Below are positions 43,484 through 54,272 of a DNA stretch of 64,000 nucleotides, in pieces. This stretch comes from Bradyrhizobium canariense (GTDB lineage: Bacteria; Pseudomonadota; Alphaproteobacteria; Rhizobiales; Xanthobacteraceae). A model generated the notes under the pieces. The model saw nothing but the letters and a program-made list of their open reading frames with translations. It had not been told where the DNA came from and searched no databases. Location: the NCBI RefSeq assembly GCF_900105125.1, contig NZ_LT629750.1, positions 5,545,001 to 5,609,000 of the forward strand. Reading direction: 5' to 3'. Positions within the stretch are counted from its first letter, which is position 1. Each line of letters begins with the position of its first letter. The position numbers and the translations under genes are program-made.

Positions 43484-44268
43484 TGCTGGTGCTCGATCGC
43501 CTGAGCAAAACCTATCCGAACGGCGTCAATGCGCTGGAGCGTTTCTCGGCCGAGATCAGGCAAGGAGAGATCGTCGCCATCATCGGCGGCTCCGGCTGCG
43601 GAAAGTCGACGCTGCTGCGCGCCATCGCCGGCCTCGACCGCGCCACGTCAGGTACGGTGACGATCGATGATATCGCGATAACTGGCCCGCACGCCAAGAT
43701 CGGCATCATCTTTCAGGAGCCGAGGCTGCTGCCGTGGCTCAGCGTCGCCGACAATATCGGATTCGGCTTGTCGGATATGCCGGCCGGGGTTCGCCGCGAG
43801 AAGGTTGCGCGCGCGCTGGCGCGGGTCGGTCTTGCCGACAAAGCCAAGGCTTGGCCGCGCGAATTATCCGGCGGGCAGGCGCAGCGCGTCGCGATCGCAC
43901 GCGCGCTGGTGCCGCAGCCGGAAGTGCTGCTGCTGGACGAGCCATTCTCGGCGCTCGATGCATTCACGCGGCGGGATTTGCAGGACCATCTGCTCGACCT
44001 GTGGGCCGACACAAGACCGACGCTGGTGCTGGTCACGCATGATGTCGATGAAGCCGTGGTGCTGGCCGACCGTATCTTCGTGATGCGGCCGCGGCCGGGC
44101 CGTCTGTTTGAGGAAATCAATATCAACCTGGCGCGGCCCCGCGATCGCAATTCGCCGCTGTTCGACAATTTCAAGCGCCGCGTGCTGACGGCGCTCGATC
44201 GCTCGCTCGACCGCACGGTGTCCGACAGCGGGGCCAAATCGACCGCCGGCGAGGCGATGTGGTGGTGA
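43483..44268 (+). CDS. ABC transporter ATPase, SsuB/TauB-like
   Basis: A 261-residue ATPase. Walker A is GGSGCGKSTLL, the Q-loop IIFQEPRLLPWLSV, the signature LSGGQAQRV, Walker B LLLDEPFSALD and the switch THDVDEAV, all typical of the nitrate/sulfonate/taurine importer class. The real start is ATG 43483. A much longer open frame that begins near 42712 is only the out-of-frame shadow of the permease gene joined to it. Translationally coupled to the permease. Confidence 0.94.
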   Translation: MLVLDRLSKTYPNGVNALERFSAEIRQGEIVAIIGGSGCGKSTLLRAIAGLDRATSGTVTIDDIAITGPHAKIGIIFQEPRLLPWLSVADNIGFGLSDMPAGVRREKVARALARVGLADKAKAWPRELSGGQAQRVAIARALVPQPEVLLLDEPFSALDAFTRRDLQDHLLDLWADTRPTLVLVTHDVDEAVVLADRIFVMRPRPGRLFEEININLARPRDRNSPLFDNFKRRVLTALDRSLDRTVSDSGAKSTAGEAMWW

Positions 44269-44324
44269 CACGGGCCTCCGGACCCTTTACATCCGATCAC
44301 GGATATTATCCGGGAGAATAAAAA

Positions 44325-44834
44325 ATGGACGCTGCCGAACTCCGCGCCACCCAAGCTCCGATCAAGGAACGCTACAAGGCCGATCCGAAGTCCGCCGTCA
44401 TTACGCTGAAAGCCAAGGGCTCGATCGACAACGAAGGCATCGCCTGCAAGGTCGAAACCGGCCGCGCGCTCGCGGTCGCAGGCCTCCATCCCGCCACCGG
44501 CGGTTCCGGGCTTGAATTGTGCTCCGGCGACATGCTGCTCGAGGCGCTGGTCGCCTGCGCCGGAGTCACGCTGAAATCGGTCGCGACCGCGATCGAAGTA
44601 CCGTTGAAAAGCGGGAACGTGGTGGCCGAAGGCGATCTGGATTTTCGCGGCACGCTCGGCGTCGACAAGGAGGCGCCGGTGGGCTTTGCCGAAATCCGGC
44701 TGCGTTTCGACGTCGATACCGACGCGCCGCAGGACAAGCTGGACCTGCTGTTGAAACTCACCGAACGCTATTGCGTGGTCTACCAGACCATCAAGAATGG
44801 CCCGAAAGTTTCGGTGACGATGCAGCGGGTGTGA
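44325..44834 (+). CDS. OsmC family protein
   Basis: A 169-residue OsmC/Ohr superfamily protein. A cysteine lies in ELCSGDMLLEALVACAGVTL, which places the two redox cysteines of the fold (Cys in LCSG and VACAG). PVGFAEIRLRFDVDTDAP and ERYCVVYQTIKNGPKV complete it. Family members reduce organic hydroperoxides or bind sulfur compounds. It follows the ABC ATPase by 56 bases on the same strand with GGGAGAAT before its ATG, so it probably belongs to the operon and may deal with oxidant or sulfur products. Confidence 0.88.
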   Translation: MDAAELRATQAPIKERYKADPKSAVITLKAKGSIDNEGIACKVETGRALAVAGLHPATGGSGLELCSGDMLLEALVACAGVTLKSVATAIEVPLKSGNVVAEGDLDFRGTLGVDKEAPVGFAEIRLRFDVDTDAPQDKLDLLLKLTERYCVVYQTIKNGPKVSVTMQRV

Positions 44835-44847
44835 TCGCACCAATCCA

Positions 44848-45014
44848 TCGTCGTCCCGGCCTGGCGTGCAATTGCGCGTGAGGTGCCGGGACCCATACTC
44901 TGTGTCCTTTCGTTTTAACGTGTCCTTTCGTTTTAAGAAACGCTGTTCGACGGCTTTCGTGCAACACGAACGGCTATGGCTCCCGGCTCGCGCTGCGCGT
45001 GGCCGGGACGACGG
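44848..45014. repeat. Composite inverted repeat with an 18-bp tandem repeat inside
   Basis: Outer arms CGTCGTCCCGGCC (44848-44860) and GGCCGGGACGACG (45001-45013) are perfect reverse complements. Inside, TGTCCTTTCGTTTTAACG (44903-44920) is repeated at 44921-44938 with two changes at its end. It lies between the OsmC gene and the next membrane gene, and looks like a palindromic unit enlarged by slippage. Confidence 0.75.
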
Positions 45015-45023
45015 TTAGGCCAA

Positions 45024-45821
45024 ATGTCCCCCGATCTCACCTTCCTGCTGACGCTCGGCTTCCGCATGGCGATCACGGCGGCGTTCGTGGTGTCGGCCTC
45101 TGTTATCACGGAGCGTTCGGGGCCGGTGATCGGCGCGCTGGTCGCGACGTTGCCGATTTCGACGGGACCGTCCTATGTTTTCCTCGCGCTCGATCATGAC
45201 GCGGCCTTCATCGCCGAGGGCGCACTGGCGAGCCTGCCGATCAATGCCGCCACCATCGTCCTCGGTCTGACCTATGTGGTGCTGGCGCAGCGTTATAACG
45301 CGTTTGTCAGTTGGTCTTGCGGAGCCGCCGTCTGGATCGCGTTGGCCGCGTTGTCGCGAACGATCCAGTGGTCGCTCGTCGGAGGTCTGGCGGCGAATGC
45401 TATCGCGTTCGGGATCTGCATCCAGCTGCTGGCGCGCTTTCGCCATGTGAAGATGCCGCTGATCACGCGACGTTGGTACGATATCCCGTTGCGGGCGGCG
45501 CTGGTGGCGGCGCTGGTGGCAACCGTCGTCACGCTGTCGGGATGGGTTGGCCCCGGTATCAGCGGCGTGATCGCGCTGTTTCCGATCGTGTTCTCGAGCA
45601 TCATGCTGATCTTGCACCCGCGCATTGGCGGGCCGGCGACGGCGGCCGTGGTCGCGAACGCCGGCTGGGGCCTGTTCGGATTTGGCGTCGCGATTGCCGT
45701 GCTGCACGTCGCTGCCCTGCGTTGGGGCTCTGCGATCGCGCTCGTCCTGGCGCTGATGACCGGCGTCAGTTGGAATCTCGCGCTGTGGTGGTTCGGGCAC
45801 CGGCGTGCTGTGGCGCGCTAA
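45024..45821 (+). CDS. Multi-helix inner-membrane protein of unknown function
   Basis: A 265-residue protein with about eight membrane helices. Repeated half-structures are suggested by GPVIGALVATLPISTGPSYV in the first half and GPGISGVIALFPIVFSSIML in the second. I do not recognise a transport family with certainty. The two-fold GALxATLPIS/GVIALFPIV pattern suggests a small transporter or AbrB/permease-like protein. Start 45024 has TTAGG 5 bases upstream. Its end abuts the convergent mutS gene with one base between. Confidence 0.7.
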   Translation: MSPDLTFLLTLGFRMAITAAFVVSASVITERSGPVIGALVATLPISTGPSYVFLALDHDAAFIAEGALASLPINAATIVLGLTYVVLAQRYNAFVSWSCGAAVWIALAALSRTIQWSLVGGLAANAIAFGICIQLLARFRHVKMPLITRRWYDIPLRAALVAALVATVVTLSGWVGPGISGVIALFPIVFSSIMLILHPRIGGPATAAVVANAGWGLFGFGVAIAVLHVAALRWGSAIALVLALMTGVSWNLALWWFGHRRAVAR

Positions 45822-45822
45822 A

Positions 45823-48552
45823 TCACTGCTTCGGCAATTTCGCCCTCAATGCATACAGCGCGTCCAGCGCCTCGCGCGGTGACATCTCGTCCGGATGCAG
45901 CGCTTTCAAGGCCTCGATCAGTTGTTCGGCTTCGCTCGGTGGCGCCGCTTCAGCCGCCGCGCGCGACGGCACGGCGAACAGCGGCAGGTCGTCGGCGAGT
46001 GCGCGTGCGGTCTGGCCGCGGTCCTGCGCTTCGAGCTTGGCCAACACCGATTTGGCGCGCGCGATCACAGGCGCTGGAAGGCCTGCGAGTTTTGCGACCT
46101 GAATGCCGTAGGAACGGTCGGCCGAGCCCGGCAGCACTTCATGCAGGAACACGACGTCGCCCTGCCACTCCTTGACCCGCACGGTGGCATTGAACAGCCG
46201 CGGCAGTTTGGCCGAGAGCGCGGTCAGTTCATGATAATGCGTGGCAAACAGCGCGCGGCAGCGATTGCTCTCATGCAGATGTTCGATCGCCGCCCACGCG
46301 ATCGACAGGCCGTCGAAAGTCGCTGTGCCGCGGCCGATCTCGTCCAGGATCACCAGCGAGCGCTCGCTGGCCTGATTGAGGATGACCGCGGTCTCGACCA
46401 TCTCCACCATGAAGGTGGAACGGCCGCGCGCCAGATCGTCGGCGGCTCCGACGCGCGAGAACAGCCGGTCGATGATGCCGATCCGCGCGCGCATCGCCGG
46501 CACGAAGCTGCCGATTTGCGCCATCAGCGCGATCAGCGCGTTCTGGCGCAGGAAGGTCGATTTGCCCGCCATGTTCGGGCCGGTGATCAGCCAGATCTGG
46601 CCTGACTTTTGTCCCGGCCCCGGCGACAGGTCGCAGGCGTTGGCAATAAACGGCTGGCCGTCGCGCTTCAGCGCCTGCTCGACCACCGGATGCCGGCCGC
46701 CCTCGATGGCAAAGCCGAGCGAGGTATCGACCTCGGGCCGCACGTAATTGTCGTCGATCGCGAGTTTTGCCAGTGCAGTCGCAACGTCGAGCAGCGCAAA
46801 GGCATGCGCCGCGGCGCGCAGATCTTCGCTGGCGGCGGTGACCATGGCGCAGAGCCGATCGAAGATCTCCAACTCCAGCCCAAGCGCGCGGTCGCCGGCG
46901 TTGGCGATTTTGGCTTCGATCTCGCCGAGTTCGGCTGTCGTGAAACGGACCTGGCCGGCCAGCGTCTGGCGATGGATGAAGGTCGCATTCAACGGCGGCG
47001 TCATCAGCTTGTCGCCGTGCTGCGCCGTCACCTCGACAAAATAACCCAGCACATTGTTGTGGCGAATTTTCAGGCCTTTGATCGAGGTCGCGTCGGCATA
47101 GCGCGCCTGCATCGAGGCGACGACGAGGCGCGAGGCGTCACGCAGATTGCGCGTCTCGTCGAGCGCGCTGTCATAGCCTTCGCGAACGAAGCCACCGTCG
47201 CGCTTGATCAGCGGCAATTGCTCGGCCAGGGCGCGCTCGAATTCCCGCGCCAGATCGCGCGAGGGGCGGCGCAGCGCTTCCATCACGGCGGTGATTTCCG
47301 GCGGCGGATCATCAAGGCCGCCGAGCTGGGCCAGCGCCTGGTCTGCGGCGAGGATGCCGTCGCGCAGGCCGGCGAGATCGCGCGGACCGCCGCGTCCGAC
47401 CGACAGCCGCGCCAGTGCCCGCGACATGTCGGGCGCTGATCGCAGCGTGGCGCGGAGATCGTCGCGCACGGCGGCATTGGCGACAAACGCGCTGACAGCA
47501 TCGAGCCGCCGCGCGATCGCGGCGCTGTCGGTGAGGGGGGCTGCCAGCCTTTGCGCAAGCAGCCGCGATCCAGCCGATGTCACGGTGCAGTCGATGGCGT
47601 CCAGCAACGATCCGCGCCGCTCGCCGGCCAGCGTCCGCGTCAATTCCAGATTGGCGCGGGTGGCGGGATCGATCGCCATGGTGGTGCCGGCGGCTTCACG
47701 CGTCGGCGGCGACAGCGGTGGACGCTTTCCGACCTGGGTGCGATCGATATAGGTGACGGCCGCGGCCGCGGCGGTCGCTTCCAGCCGCGACATTGCGCTC
47801 AGGCCATCCATCGTGGCGACCGCGAAATAATCGCACAGCCGCCGTTCCGCGGTCGCGCTGTCGAAAAAGTCGCGGGTCAGCGGCGTCACCGCTGGCAGTT
47901 CGCGCAACAGCGGTCCCAGATCGGCATCGCCATAGAGGGCGTCGGTGACGATGACCTCATTGGGATTGATGCGCGCCAGCGTCGCCGCCAGTTCGCCGGT
48001 GGAACACTCCGTGACCATGAATTCCGAGGTGGAAATATCGATCCAGGCAAGGCCGATGCGGTCGCCGCCCGCGGAGGCGCGCGCGCGTGCGATCGCCAGC
48101 AGATAGTTATTGGCTTTGGCGTCGAGCAGCGTGTCTTCGGTCAGCGTGCCCGGCGTCACCAGCCGCACCACGCCGCGGCGCACCACACTCTTGTTGCCGC
48201 GTGCCCGCGCGGCGGCGGGATCCTCGGTCTGCTCGCACACCGCGACGCGATGGCCTGCGGTGATCAGGCGGTGCAGATAGTCCTCGGAGCGTTCCACCGG
48301 CACGCCGCACATCGGGATATCGATGCCCTGATGCTTGCCGCGTTTGGTCAGCACGATGCCGAGCGTTTTGGAGGCGATTTCGGCGTCCTCGAAGAACAGC
48401 TCGTAGAAATCGCCCATCCGGTAGAACAGCAACAGCCCGGGATGGGCGGCCTTGATTTCAAGGTATTGTTCCATCATCGGCGTAACGCGCGCCGCGGCTT
48501 CGGCGGCCGGCGCGGCGTCTGATGGCATGGGAATGGATTGCTGGATTGTCAT
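45823..48552 (-). CDS. mutS: DNA mismatch repair protein MutS
   Basis: A 909-residue mismatch sensor. The mismatch-reading Phe-x-Glu lies in [10 protein letters not shown] (about 51-60). The core domain clamps follow, then Walker A in [14 protein letters not shown] (about 655), [14 protein letters not shown] and the Walker B region [18 protein letters not shown] with the usual THYHEL. Length is in the alphaproteobacterial range. ATG 48552 begins MTIQQS. ATP-driven sliding along DNA recruits MutL. It ends one base from the convergent membrane gene. Confidence 0.96.
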   Translation of the reverse strand: MTIQQSIPMPSDAAPAAEAAARVTPMMEQYLEIKAAHPGLLLFYRMGDFYELFFEDAEIASKTLGIVLTKRGKHQGIDIPMCGVPVERSEDYLHRLITAGHRVAVCEQTEDPAAARARGNKSVVRRGVVRLVTPGTLTEDTLLDAKANNYLLAIARARASAGGDRIGLAWIDISTSEFMVTECSTGELAATLARINPNEVIVTDALYGDADLGPLLRELPAVTPLTRDFFDSATAERRLCDYFAVATMDGLSAMSRLEATAAAAAVTYIDRTQVGKRPPLSPPTREAAGTTMAIDPATRANLELTRTLAGERRGSLLDAIDCTVTSAGSRLLAQRLAAPLTDSAAIARRLDAVSAFVANAAVRDDLRATLRSAPDMSRALARLSVGRGGPRDLAGLRDGILAADQALAQLGGLDDPPPEITAVMEALRRPSRDLAREFERALAEQLPLIKRDGGFVREGYDSALDETRNLRDASRLVVASMQARYADATSIKGLKIRHNNVLGYFVEVTAQHGDKLMTPPLNATFIHRQTLAGQVRFTTAELGEIEAKIANAGDRALGLELEIFDRLCAMVTAASEDLRAAAHAFALLDVATALAKLAIDDNYVRPEVDTSLGFAIEGGRHPVVEQALKRDGQPFIANACDLSPGPGQKSGQIWLITGPNMAGKSTFLRQNALIALMAQIGSFVPAMRARIGIIDRLFSRVGAADDLARGRSTFMVEMVETAVILNQASERSLVILDEIGRGTATFDGLSIAWAAIEHLHESNRCRALFATHYHELTALSAKLPRLFNATVRVKEWQGDVVFLHEVLPGSADRSYGIQVAKLAGLPAPVIARAKSVLAKLEAQDRGQTARALADDLPLFAVPSRAAAEAAPPSEAEQLIEALKALHPDEMSPREALDALYALRAKLPKQ

Positions 48553-48778
48553 CGGGTGCGCAAACTACAGAATTCCGCCGCCCGGTCCTATTGCTTTGCC
48601 ATGCTCCTATCCAGGTTTTCCACCCCTCAGGACCGGTCGTATTGCCCCGGTAGCCGGGCATGACGACCTTGCGCGAAAGCAGGCGGCGGCGAATTGACCT
48701 GCCCCGCACGCACTCCTACAACTCGCCATCAATTCGGTACCTTCGACGCCTAGAACGCGGCATTCAGGGAGAGATTCG

Positions 48779-49987
<1,209 letters not shown>

Positions 49988-50043
49988 AGTTGATCGCTCA
50001 GGCGTCAATTGCGAGGAGTAGCGACGAACAACCCGCCTCCTCC

Positions 50044-50120
50044 GTCATTCCGGGTTCGATGCGGAGCCTGTCATCGGGCCGCGCGTCCGCGCGGACCCGG
50101 TGGCGTCGCCCCGGAATGAC
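50044..50120. repeat. Palindromic intergenic repeat, short copy
   Basis: GTCATTCCGGG to CCCCGGAATGAC. Its reverse complement matches 36426-36500 at about 73 of 75 positions, including the CCGCGCGTCCGCGCGGAC core. It lies between pcaF and pcaH, so a transcript running through both would carry it as a stem. Confidence 0.85.
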
Positions 50121-50177
50121 AGAGGACGAATTGCTCTGCTTTACTCGCAATGACGAGAAATACACGAGGAGAAGACC

Positions 50178-50879
50178 ATGACCCTCATCTATCCCGTTGA
50201 AAGCAACATCGCGCATCCGCCGCGGCTGTCGCCGGGCTATCGCAGCACCCTAAAACGGTCGCCGCAAAAGCCGCTGATCCCGATGCGCCATACGCTGTCC
50301 GAACTCACCGGGCCCGTCTATGGCCATGAGACGGTGCGCGAGAACGATCACGACCTCACCACCCAGCACAAGGGCGAGCCGCTGGGCGAGCGCATCATCG
50401 TGCATGGCCACGTGCTCGATGAAGACGGCCGCGGCGTGCCGAATACGCTGGTCGAGTTGTGGCAGGCCAATGCCTGCGGCCGCTACATCCACGTCGTCGA
50501 CCAGCATCCGGCGCCGCTCGATCCGAATTTTACCGGAGCCGGCCGTGCGCAATCGAACGCTGAGGGTTATTACAAGTTCATCACCGTAAAACCCGGCGCC
50601 TATCCCTGGGGCAATCATCACAACGCCTGGCGTCCGGCGCACATCCATTTCTCGGCGTTCGGTCACGCCTTCATCTCGCGGCTGGTGACGCAGATGTATT
50701 TTCCCGGCGATCCCTTGTTCGAATTCGATCCGATCTTCAATTCGGTGCCGGACGAGAAGGCGCGAATGCGGATGGTGTCCTCGTTCGATCTGGAAAACAC
50801 CCAGCCAAATTGGGCGCTGTGCTACCGCTTCAACATTGTGCTGCGCGGGCGTAACGCCACGCCGATGGAGACAAAATAG
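50178..50879 (+). CDS. pcaH: Protocatechuate 3,4-dioxygenase beta subunit
   Basis: A 233-residue subunit that opens protocatechuate between its hydroxyls to 3-carboxy-cis,cis-muconate. It holds the ferric iron. Ligand tyrosines and histidines lie in NACGRYIHVVD, and in NAWRPAHIHFSAFG with SRLVTQMYFPGD. The N-terminal arm with YRSTLKRSPQKPL is typical of beta subunits. AGGAGAAG precedes the ATG. It is translationally coupled to pcaG (TAGTG). Confidence 0.95.
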   Translation: MTLIYPVESNIAHPPRLSPGYRSTLKRSPQKPLIPMRHTLSELTGPVYGHETVRENDHDLTTQHKGEPLGERIIVHGHVLDEDGRGVPNTLVELWQANACGRYIHVVDQHPAPLDPNFTGAGRAQSNAEGYYKFITVKPGAYPWGNHHNAWRPAHIHFSAFGHAFISRLVTQMYFPGDPLFEFDPIFNSVPDEKARMRMVSSFDLENTQPNWALCYRFNIVLRGRNATPMETK

Positions 50880-51487
50880 TGCAAGCAAGAGATGTCGAAA
50901 AAGGGGTCACGCCGTCGCAGACCGTCGGCCCGTTCTTCAAATACGGGCTGACGCCGAACGGCCAGTACGACTGGAACGATGCCTTTACCAACAACCTCGT
51001 CACCCCGGACGCCTCGGGCGAACGCATTTGCGTCGAGGGCCGGGTGTTCGACGGCGACGGCCAGCCGGTGCCGGATTGCATGCTGGAGATCTGGCAGGCC
51101 GGTGCGCAGGGCCGCTTTTCGGATCCGCAGGACAAGCGCGCATTGCCCAATTCGACGTTCAAGGGGTTTGGCCGCTGCGGCACCGACGCCAACGGCGATT
51201 ACTTCTTCGACACCATCCGGCCGGGCCCGGTGCCTGATCCCGACGGCAAGCCGCAGGCGCCGCATCTTTTGCTCGCCATTTTCGCGCGCGGCATGCTGCT
51301 GCATCTTTATACCCGAGTTTATTTTGACGGCGAGGCGGCGAATGCCGCCGATCCCATCCTGGCGCTGGTGCCGGCCGACCGGCGCGCGACGCTGATCGCC
51401 CAGCGCAAGCACGGCAGCGGCAATGCCGTCTACCGTTTCGACATCCGCCTGCAGGGCGAGAACGAGACGGTATTTTTCGACGTGTGA
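50879..51487 (+). CDS. pcaG: Protocatechuate 3,4-dioxygenase alpha subunit
   Basis: A 202-residue subunit with the intradiol dioxygenase fold but no iron ligands of its own. TPSQTVGPFFKYGLT, LEIWQAGAQGRFSDPQDKRA and FGRCGTDANGDYFF match PcaG. It starts with GTG, whose first base is the last base of the pcaH stop codon. It forms the (alpha-beta-Fe) protomer with PcaH. A strong hairpin follows the stop codon. pcaB, pcaC, pcaD and pcaIJ are not in the window. Confidence 0.95.
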   Translation: MQARDVEKGVTPSQTVGPFFKYGLTPNGQYDWNDAFTNNLVTPDASGERICVEGRVFDGDGQPVPDCMLEIWQAGAQGRFSDPQDKRALPNSTFKGFGRCGTDANGDYFFDTIRPGPVPDPDGKPQAPHLLLAIFARGMLLHLYTRVYFDGEAANAADPILALVPADRRATLIAQRKHGSGNAVYRFDIRLQGENETVFFDV

Positions 51488-51511
51488 GATGCGGCGCGAG
51501 GAGTGCTTCAT

Positions 51512-51530
51512 CGCGTCATACCATGACGCG
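51512..51530 (+). terminator. Terminator hairpin after pcaG
   Basis: CGCGTCAT (51512-51519) and ATGACGCG (51523-51530) form a perfect 8-bp stem with a 3-base loop. CTCTTTTTAG follows about seven bases later. It is between the convergent pcaG and emrB-like genes. Confidence 0.6.
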
Positions 51531-51541
51531 GAGAACTCTTT

Positions 51542-53107
51542 TTAGTCGATCACCGCATGTTCGGCCGCCGCGTCAGCCGACTGGGCGCGCAACGTCGCCT
51601 TGGTCGAACCGATCATGATCGCGAGCGGGATCGATCCCAGGATGAAGAACATTACCAGCTGGTAGTCCTGCGAGAAGGCGATGATCTGAGCCTGGATGCC
51701 GACGACGGCGTCCGCCAAAGCGCGGCCGCCATCGGAATTCAGGTCGATCAGGCGGCGGACATCCGGCATCTGCAGCGCGTTGTTGAATGGGTTGATGTGC
51801 TCGGACAGGATCGCATAGATGCGGCGTCCGCCTTCGGTGAGCTGCGCGATCACCATGGAAATGCCGACCGAACTCGCGACATTACGCAACAAGGTCAGCA
51901 TCGAGGTACCGTCGGTGCGCAGATGGTTGGGCAGCGTCAGGAACGCCACCGTGCTCAGCGGCACGAACACCAGTCCGAACCCGAAGCCCTGCACGATGCT
52001 GATCGTCACGATTTCGGGAACGCCGGTCTGGTCGGTCCAGCCGGTCATGTAGAACAGCGAGAGACCGGTCAGGCTCAGTCCGCTGACGATCAGCGTGCGC
52101 GCCTCGATGTAACGCATCATCCGGCCGACCAGCATCATGGCGACGAAAGTGCCGGAGCCGCGGGTCGCCAGCAGCAGGCCCGCGGTGATGATCGGATAGC
52201 CGATCACATTCTGCAAATACGGCGATGACAGCGCCATGGTCGAGTACAGCACGAGACCCATGACCGACATGAACACGCAGCCGCCGACGAAGTTCTTGTC
52301 CTTGAAGATCGCAAACTGGATGAACGGTTTCGAGGTCGTGAACGAATGCGCGAAGAAATAGTAGAAGCCAGCCGCCGCGATGATGAACTCGATGATGATT
52401 TCGTTGGACTCCAGCCAGCCCTGCTGTTCGCCGCGGTCGAGCGCGATCTGCAGGGAGCCGATGCCGACGGCGAGTGCGGCGAAGCCGAACCAGTCGAAAC
52501 GCAGATCAAGATTCTTCTTGGTTTCGTCCATGAAAACCAGAAGTCCGGCCACCGTGACGATACCGAAGGGGATGTTGACGAAGAACACCCAATGCCAGGA
52601 ATAGGTTTCCGTCAGCCAGGCGCCGAGCGAAGGGCCCATGATCGGGCCCATCATCACGCCCATGCCCCAGATCGACATCGCCTTGGCGCGCTCATGCAGC
52701 GCATAGGAGTCGAGCATCACCGCCTGTGACAGCGGCACCAGCGCCGCGCCGAACACGCCTTGCAGCAACCGGAATAGCACCATCTGGTTGATGTCCTGGG
52801 CCAGGCCGCACATCACCGACGCAATCGTAAAGCCACCCGAGCAAATGATGAAGATTCGCTTGCGACCAAAGCGGTTGGCGATCCAGCCGACCGGCGCCGT
52901 CATGATCGCGGCCGCGACGATATAGGAAGTCAGCACCCAGTTGATCTGGTCCTGCGACGCCGACAGGCTGCCCTGCATATAGGGCAGCGCGACGTTGGCG
53001 ATGGTGGTGTCCAGCGCCTGCATGATCGTTGCCGTCATGGCGCAGATCGTCACCATGTTCCGGCGCAGGCCGGGAACGGCGATCGGTGCCGCGGCCATCG
53101 TGCTCAT
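51542..53107 (-). CDS. emrB: DHA2-family drug efflux permease (EmrB-like)
   Basis: A 521-residue inner-membrane pump with 14 helices. MQALDTTIANVALPYMQGSL is motif D1, GWIANRFGRKRIF is motif A, and WHWVFFVNIPFGI is the DHA2 signature. It exports hydrophobic compounds by proton antiport through a tripartite route with the HlyD-type partner encoded four bases upstream. The outer-membrane channel is not in the window. It is the last gene of a marR-emrA-emrB operon. Confidence 0.92.
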   Translation of the reverse strand: MSTMAAAPIAVPGLRRNMVTICAMTATIMQALDTTIANVALPYMQGSLSASQDQINWVLTSYIVAAAIMTAPVGWIANRFGRKRIFIICSGGFTIASVMCGLAQDINQMVLFRLLQGVFGAALVPLSQAVMLDSYALHERAKAMSIWGMGVMMGPIMGPSLGAWLTETYSWHWVFFVNIPFGIVTVAGLLVFMDETKKNLDLRFDWFGFAALAVGIGSLQIALDRGEQQGWLESNEIIIEFIIAAAGFYYFFAHSFTTSKPFIQFAIFKDKNFVGGCVFMSVMGLVLYSTMALSSPYLQNVIGYPIITAGLLLATRGSGTFVAMMLVGRMMRYIEARTLIVSGLSLTGLSLFYMTGWTDQTGVPEIVTISIVQGFGFGLVFVPLSTVAFLTLPNHLRTDGTSMLTLLRNVASSVGISMVIAQLTEGGRRIYAILSEHINPFNNALQMPDVRRLIDLNSDGGRALADAVVGIQAQIIAFSQDYQLVMFFILGSIPLAIMIGSTKATLRAQSADAAAEHAVID

Positions 53108-53111
53108 GGGT

Positions 53112-54272
53112 TTAGTCCTGGTTCGCCGCCGCCGGCGAGAAGCCGAGCAGGGCAGCGAGCGAACGGCGATGACCGGTGTCGATCGTGGTGTAGGCGCTCA
53201 TCCCGGCCTTCAGCTTCCGCACATATTTGTCATGGTTGTCAAAATAGATTCGCACCGGGATGCGCTGCACGACCTTGACGAAATTGCCGGTGGCGTTCTG
53301 CGGCGGCAGGATTGCGAATTGGGCGCCGGTGCCCGGGCTCAGCGAGCCGATGGTCCCCTTGAAAACGTGATCGGGAAAGGCATCGACGTCGATGTCGACC
53401 TGCTGTCCTTCAGTGATGTGCGTGAAGTCGGATTCCTTCAAATTGGCGTCGACCCAGGGCTTCGCGGTGTCGATGACGCTGAACACCGGCGTGCCCGCGA
53501 CAACGAAGCGGCCGAGCTGAATTTGATCGACCTGGGTCGCGATGCCGTCCATTGGCGCGCGCATCACGGTATGATCGAGATTGCGCTCGGCCTGGGCGAG
53601 TGCGGCCTTGGCCTGATAATAAGGCGGGAATTCTTCAAGCGGCAGATCGGCCTTGCCGAGCAATTGGGTTTTGGCAGACGAAAGCTGCTGCTGGACGAAA
53701 GCGTATTCGGCCCGCGCGGTGACCAGCGCGGTCGAGGCATTGTCGAGGTCGAGCTGCGAGCCGAAACTGCTCTTGGCAAGCGTCGACTTGCGGTCGACGT
53801 CGCGCTGCTTCAGGTCGATGGCCTGCTGCATCAGAGTGGCCATGTCGTCGTAGATCTTGATGTTGGCGACGAGGTTGTCATAGGTGGTGTGGGCCTGGGT
53901 CAGCGAGGCCTTGGCCTGCATTTCGGCCAGGCGGAACGGGATCGGATCGATCTCGAACAATTCGTCGCCCTGCTTGACGAGCTGCCCTTCCTTGACCACG
54001 ACCTTTTCGATCTTGCCGGAAATATCCGGCGTGATCAGGACCTTTTGCGCGCCGACATAGGCGTCGTCGGTGGTCACGTAACGTCCGCCCGTCAGATAGA
54101 ACGTCAGCCCGGCGATCACGGCGACGATCGGCAGCACGACGAGCAACAGCATGCGACGATAGCGCCGCATTCCGGCCATCAGCCGGCGGCGCGGTTCCGC
54201 GGCAACCTTCTTGCCAGGATCGGTCGGATTGCCTTTCTGTTCGGGTTTAAACTTGAGGACGGGATCAGCCAT
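53112..54272 (-). CDS. emrA: HlyD-family membrane fusion protein (EmrA-like)
   Basis: A 386-residue periplasmic adaptor with one membrane helix near 40-60 (MLLLVVLPIVAVIAGLTFYL). The lipoyl half-motifs are DAYVGAQKVLITPDISGKI and VMRAPMDGIATQVDQIQLG. A coiled-coil hairpin lies between them (about 120-230). VDANLKESDFTHITEGQQV is the usual beta-barrel start. It links the EmrB pump to an outer-membrane channel. Its start overlaps the marR 3' end by eight bases. Confidence 0.92.
   Translation of the reverse strand: MADPVLKFKPEQKGNPTDPGKKVAAEPRRRLMAGMRRYRRMLLLVVLPIVAVIAGLTFYLTGGRYVTTDDAYVGAQKVLITPDISGKIEKVVVKEGQLVKQGDELFEIDPIPFRLAEMQAKASLTQAHTTYDNLVANIKIYDDMATLMQQAIDLKQRDVDRKSTLAKSSFGSQLDLDNASTALVTARAEYAFVQQQLSSAKTQLLGKADLPLEEFPPYYQAKAALAQAERNLDHTVMRAPMDGIATQVDQIQLGRFVVAGTPVFSVIDTAKPWVDANLKESDFTHITEGQQVDIDVDAFPDHVFKGTIGSLSPGTGAQFAILPPQNATGNFVKVVQRIPVRIYFDNHDKYVRKLKAGMSAYTTIDTGHRRSLAALLGFSPAAANQD

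Noticed and set aside
47551..48522. 323-residue plus-strand frame
   Set aside because: Antisense to mutS, low-complexity Arg/Gly composition and no start context.
50822..51511. 229-residue minus-strand frame
   Set aside because: Antisense to pcaG and the end of pcaH, both clearly identified.
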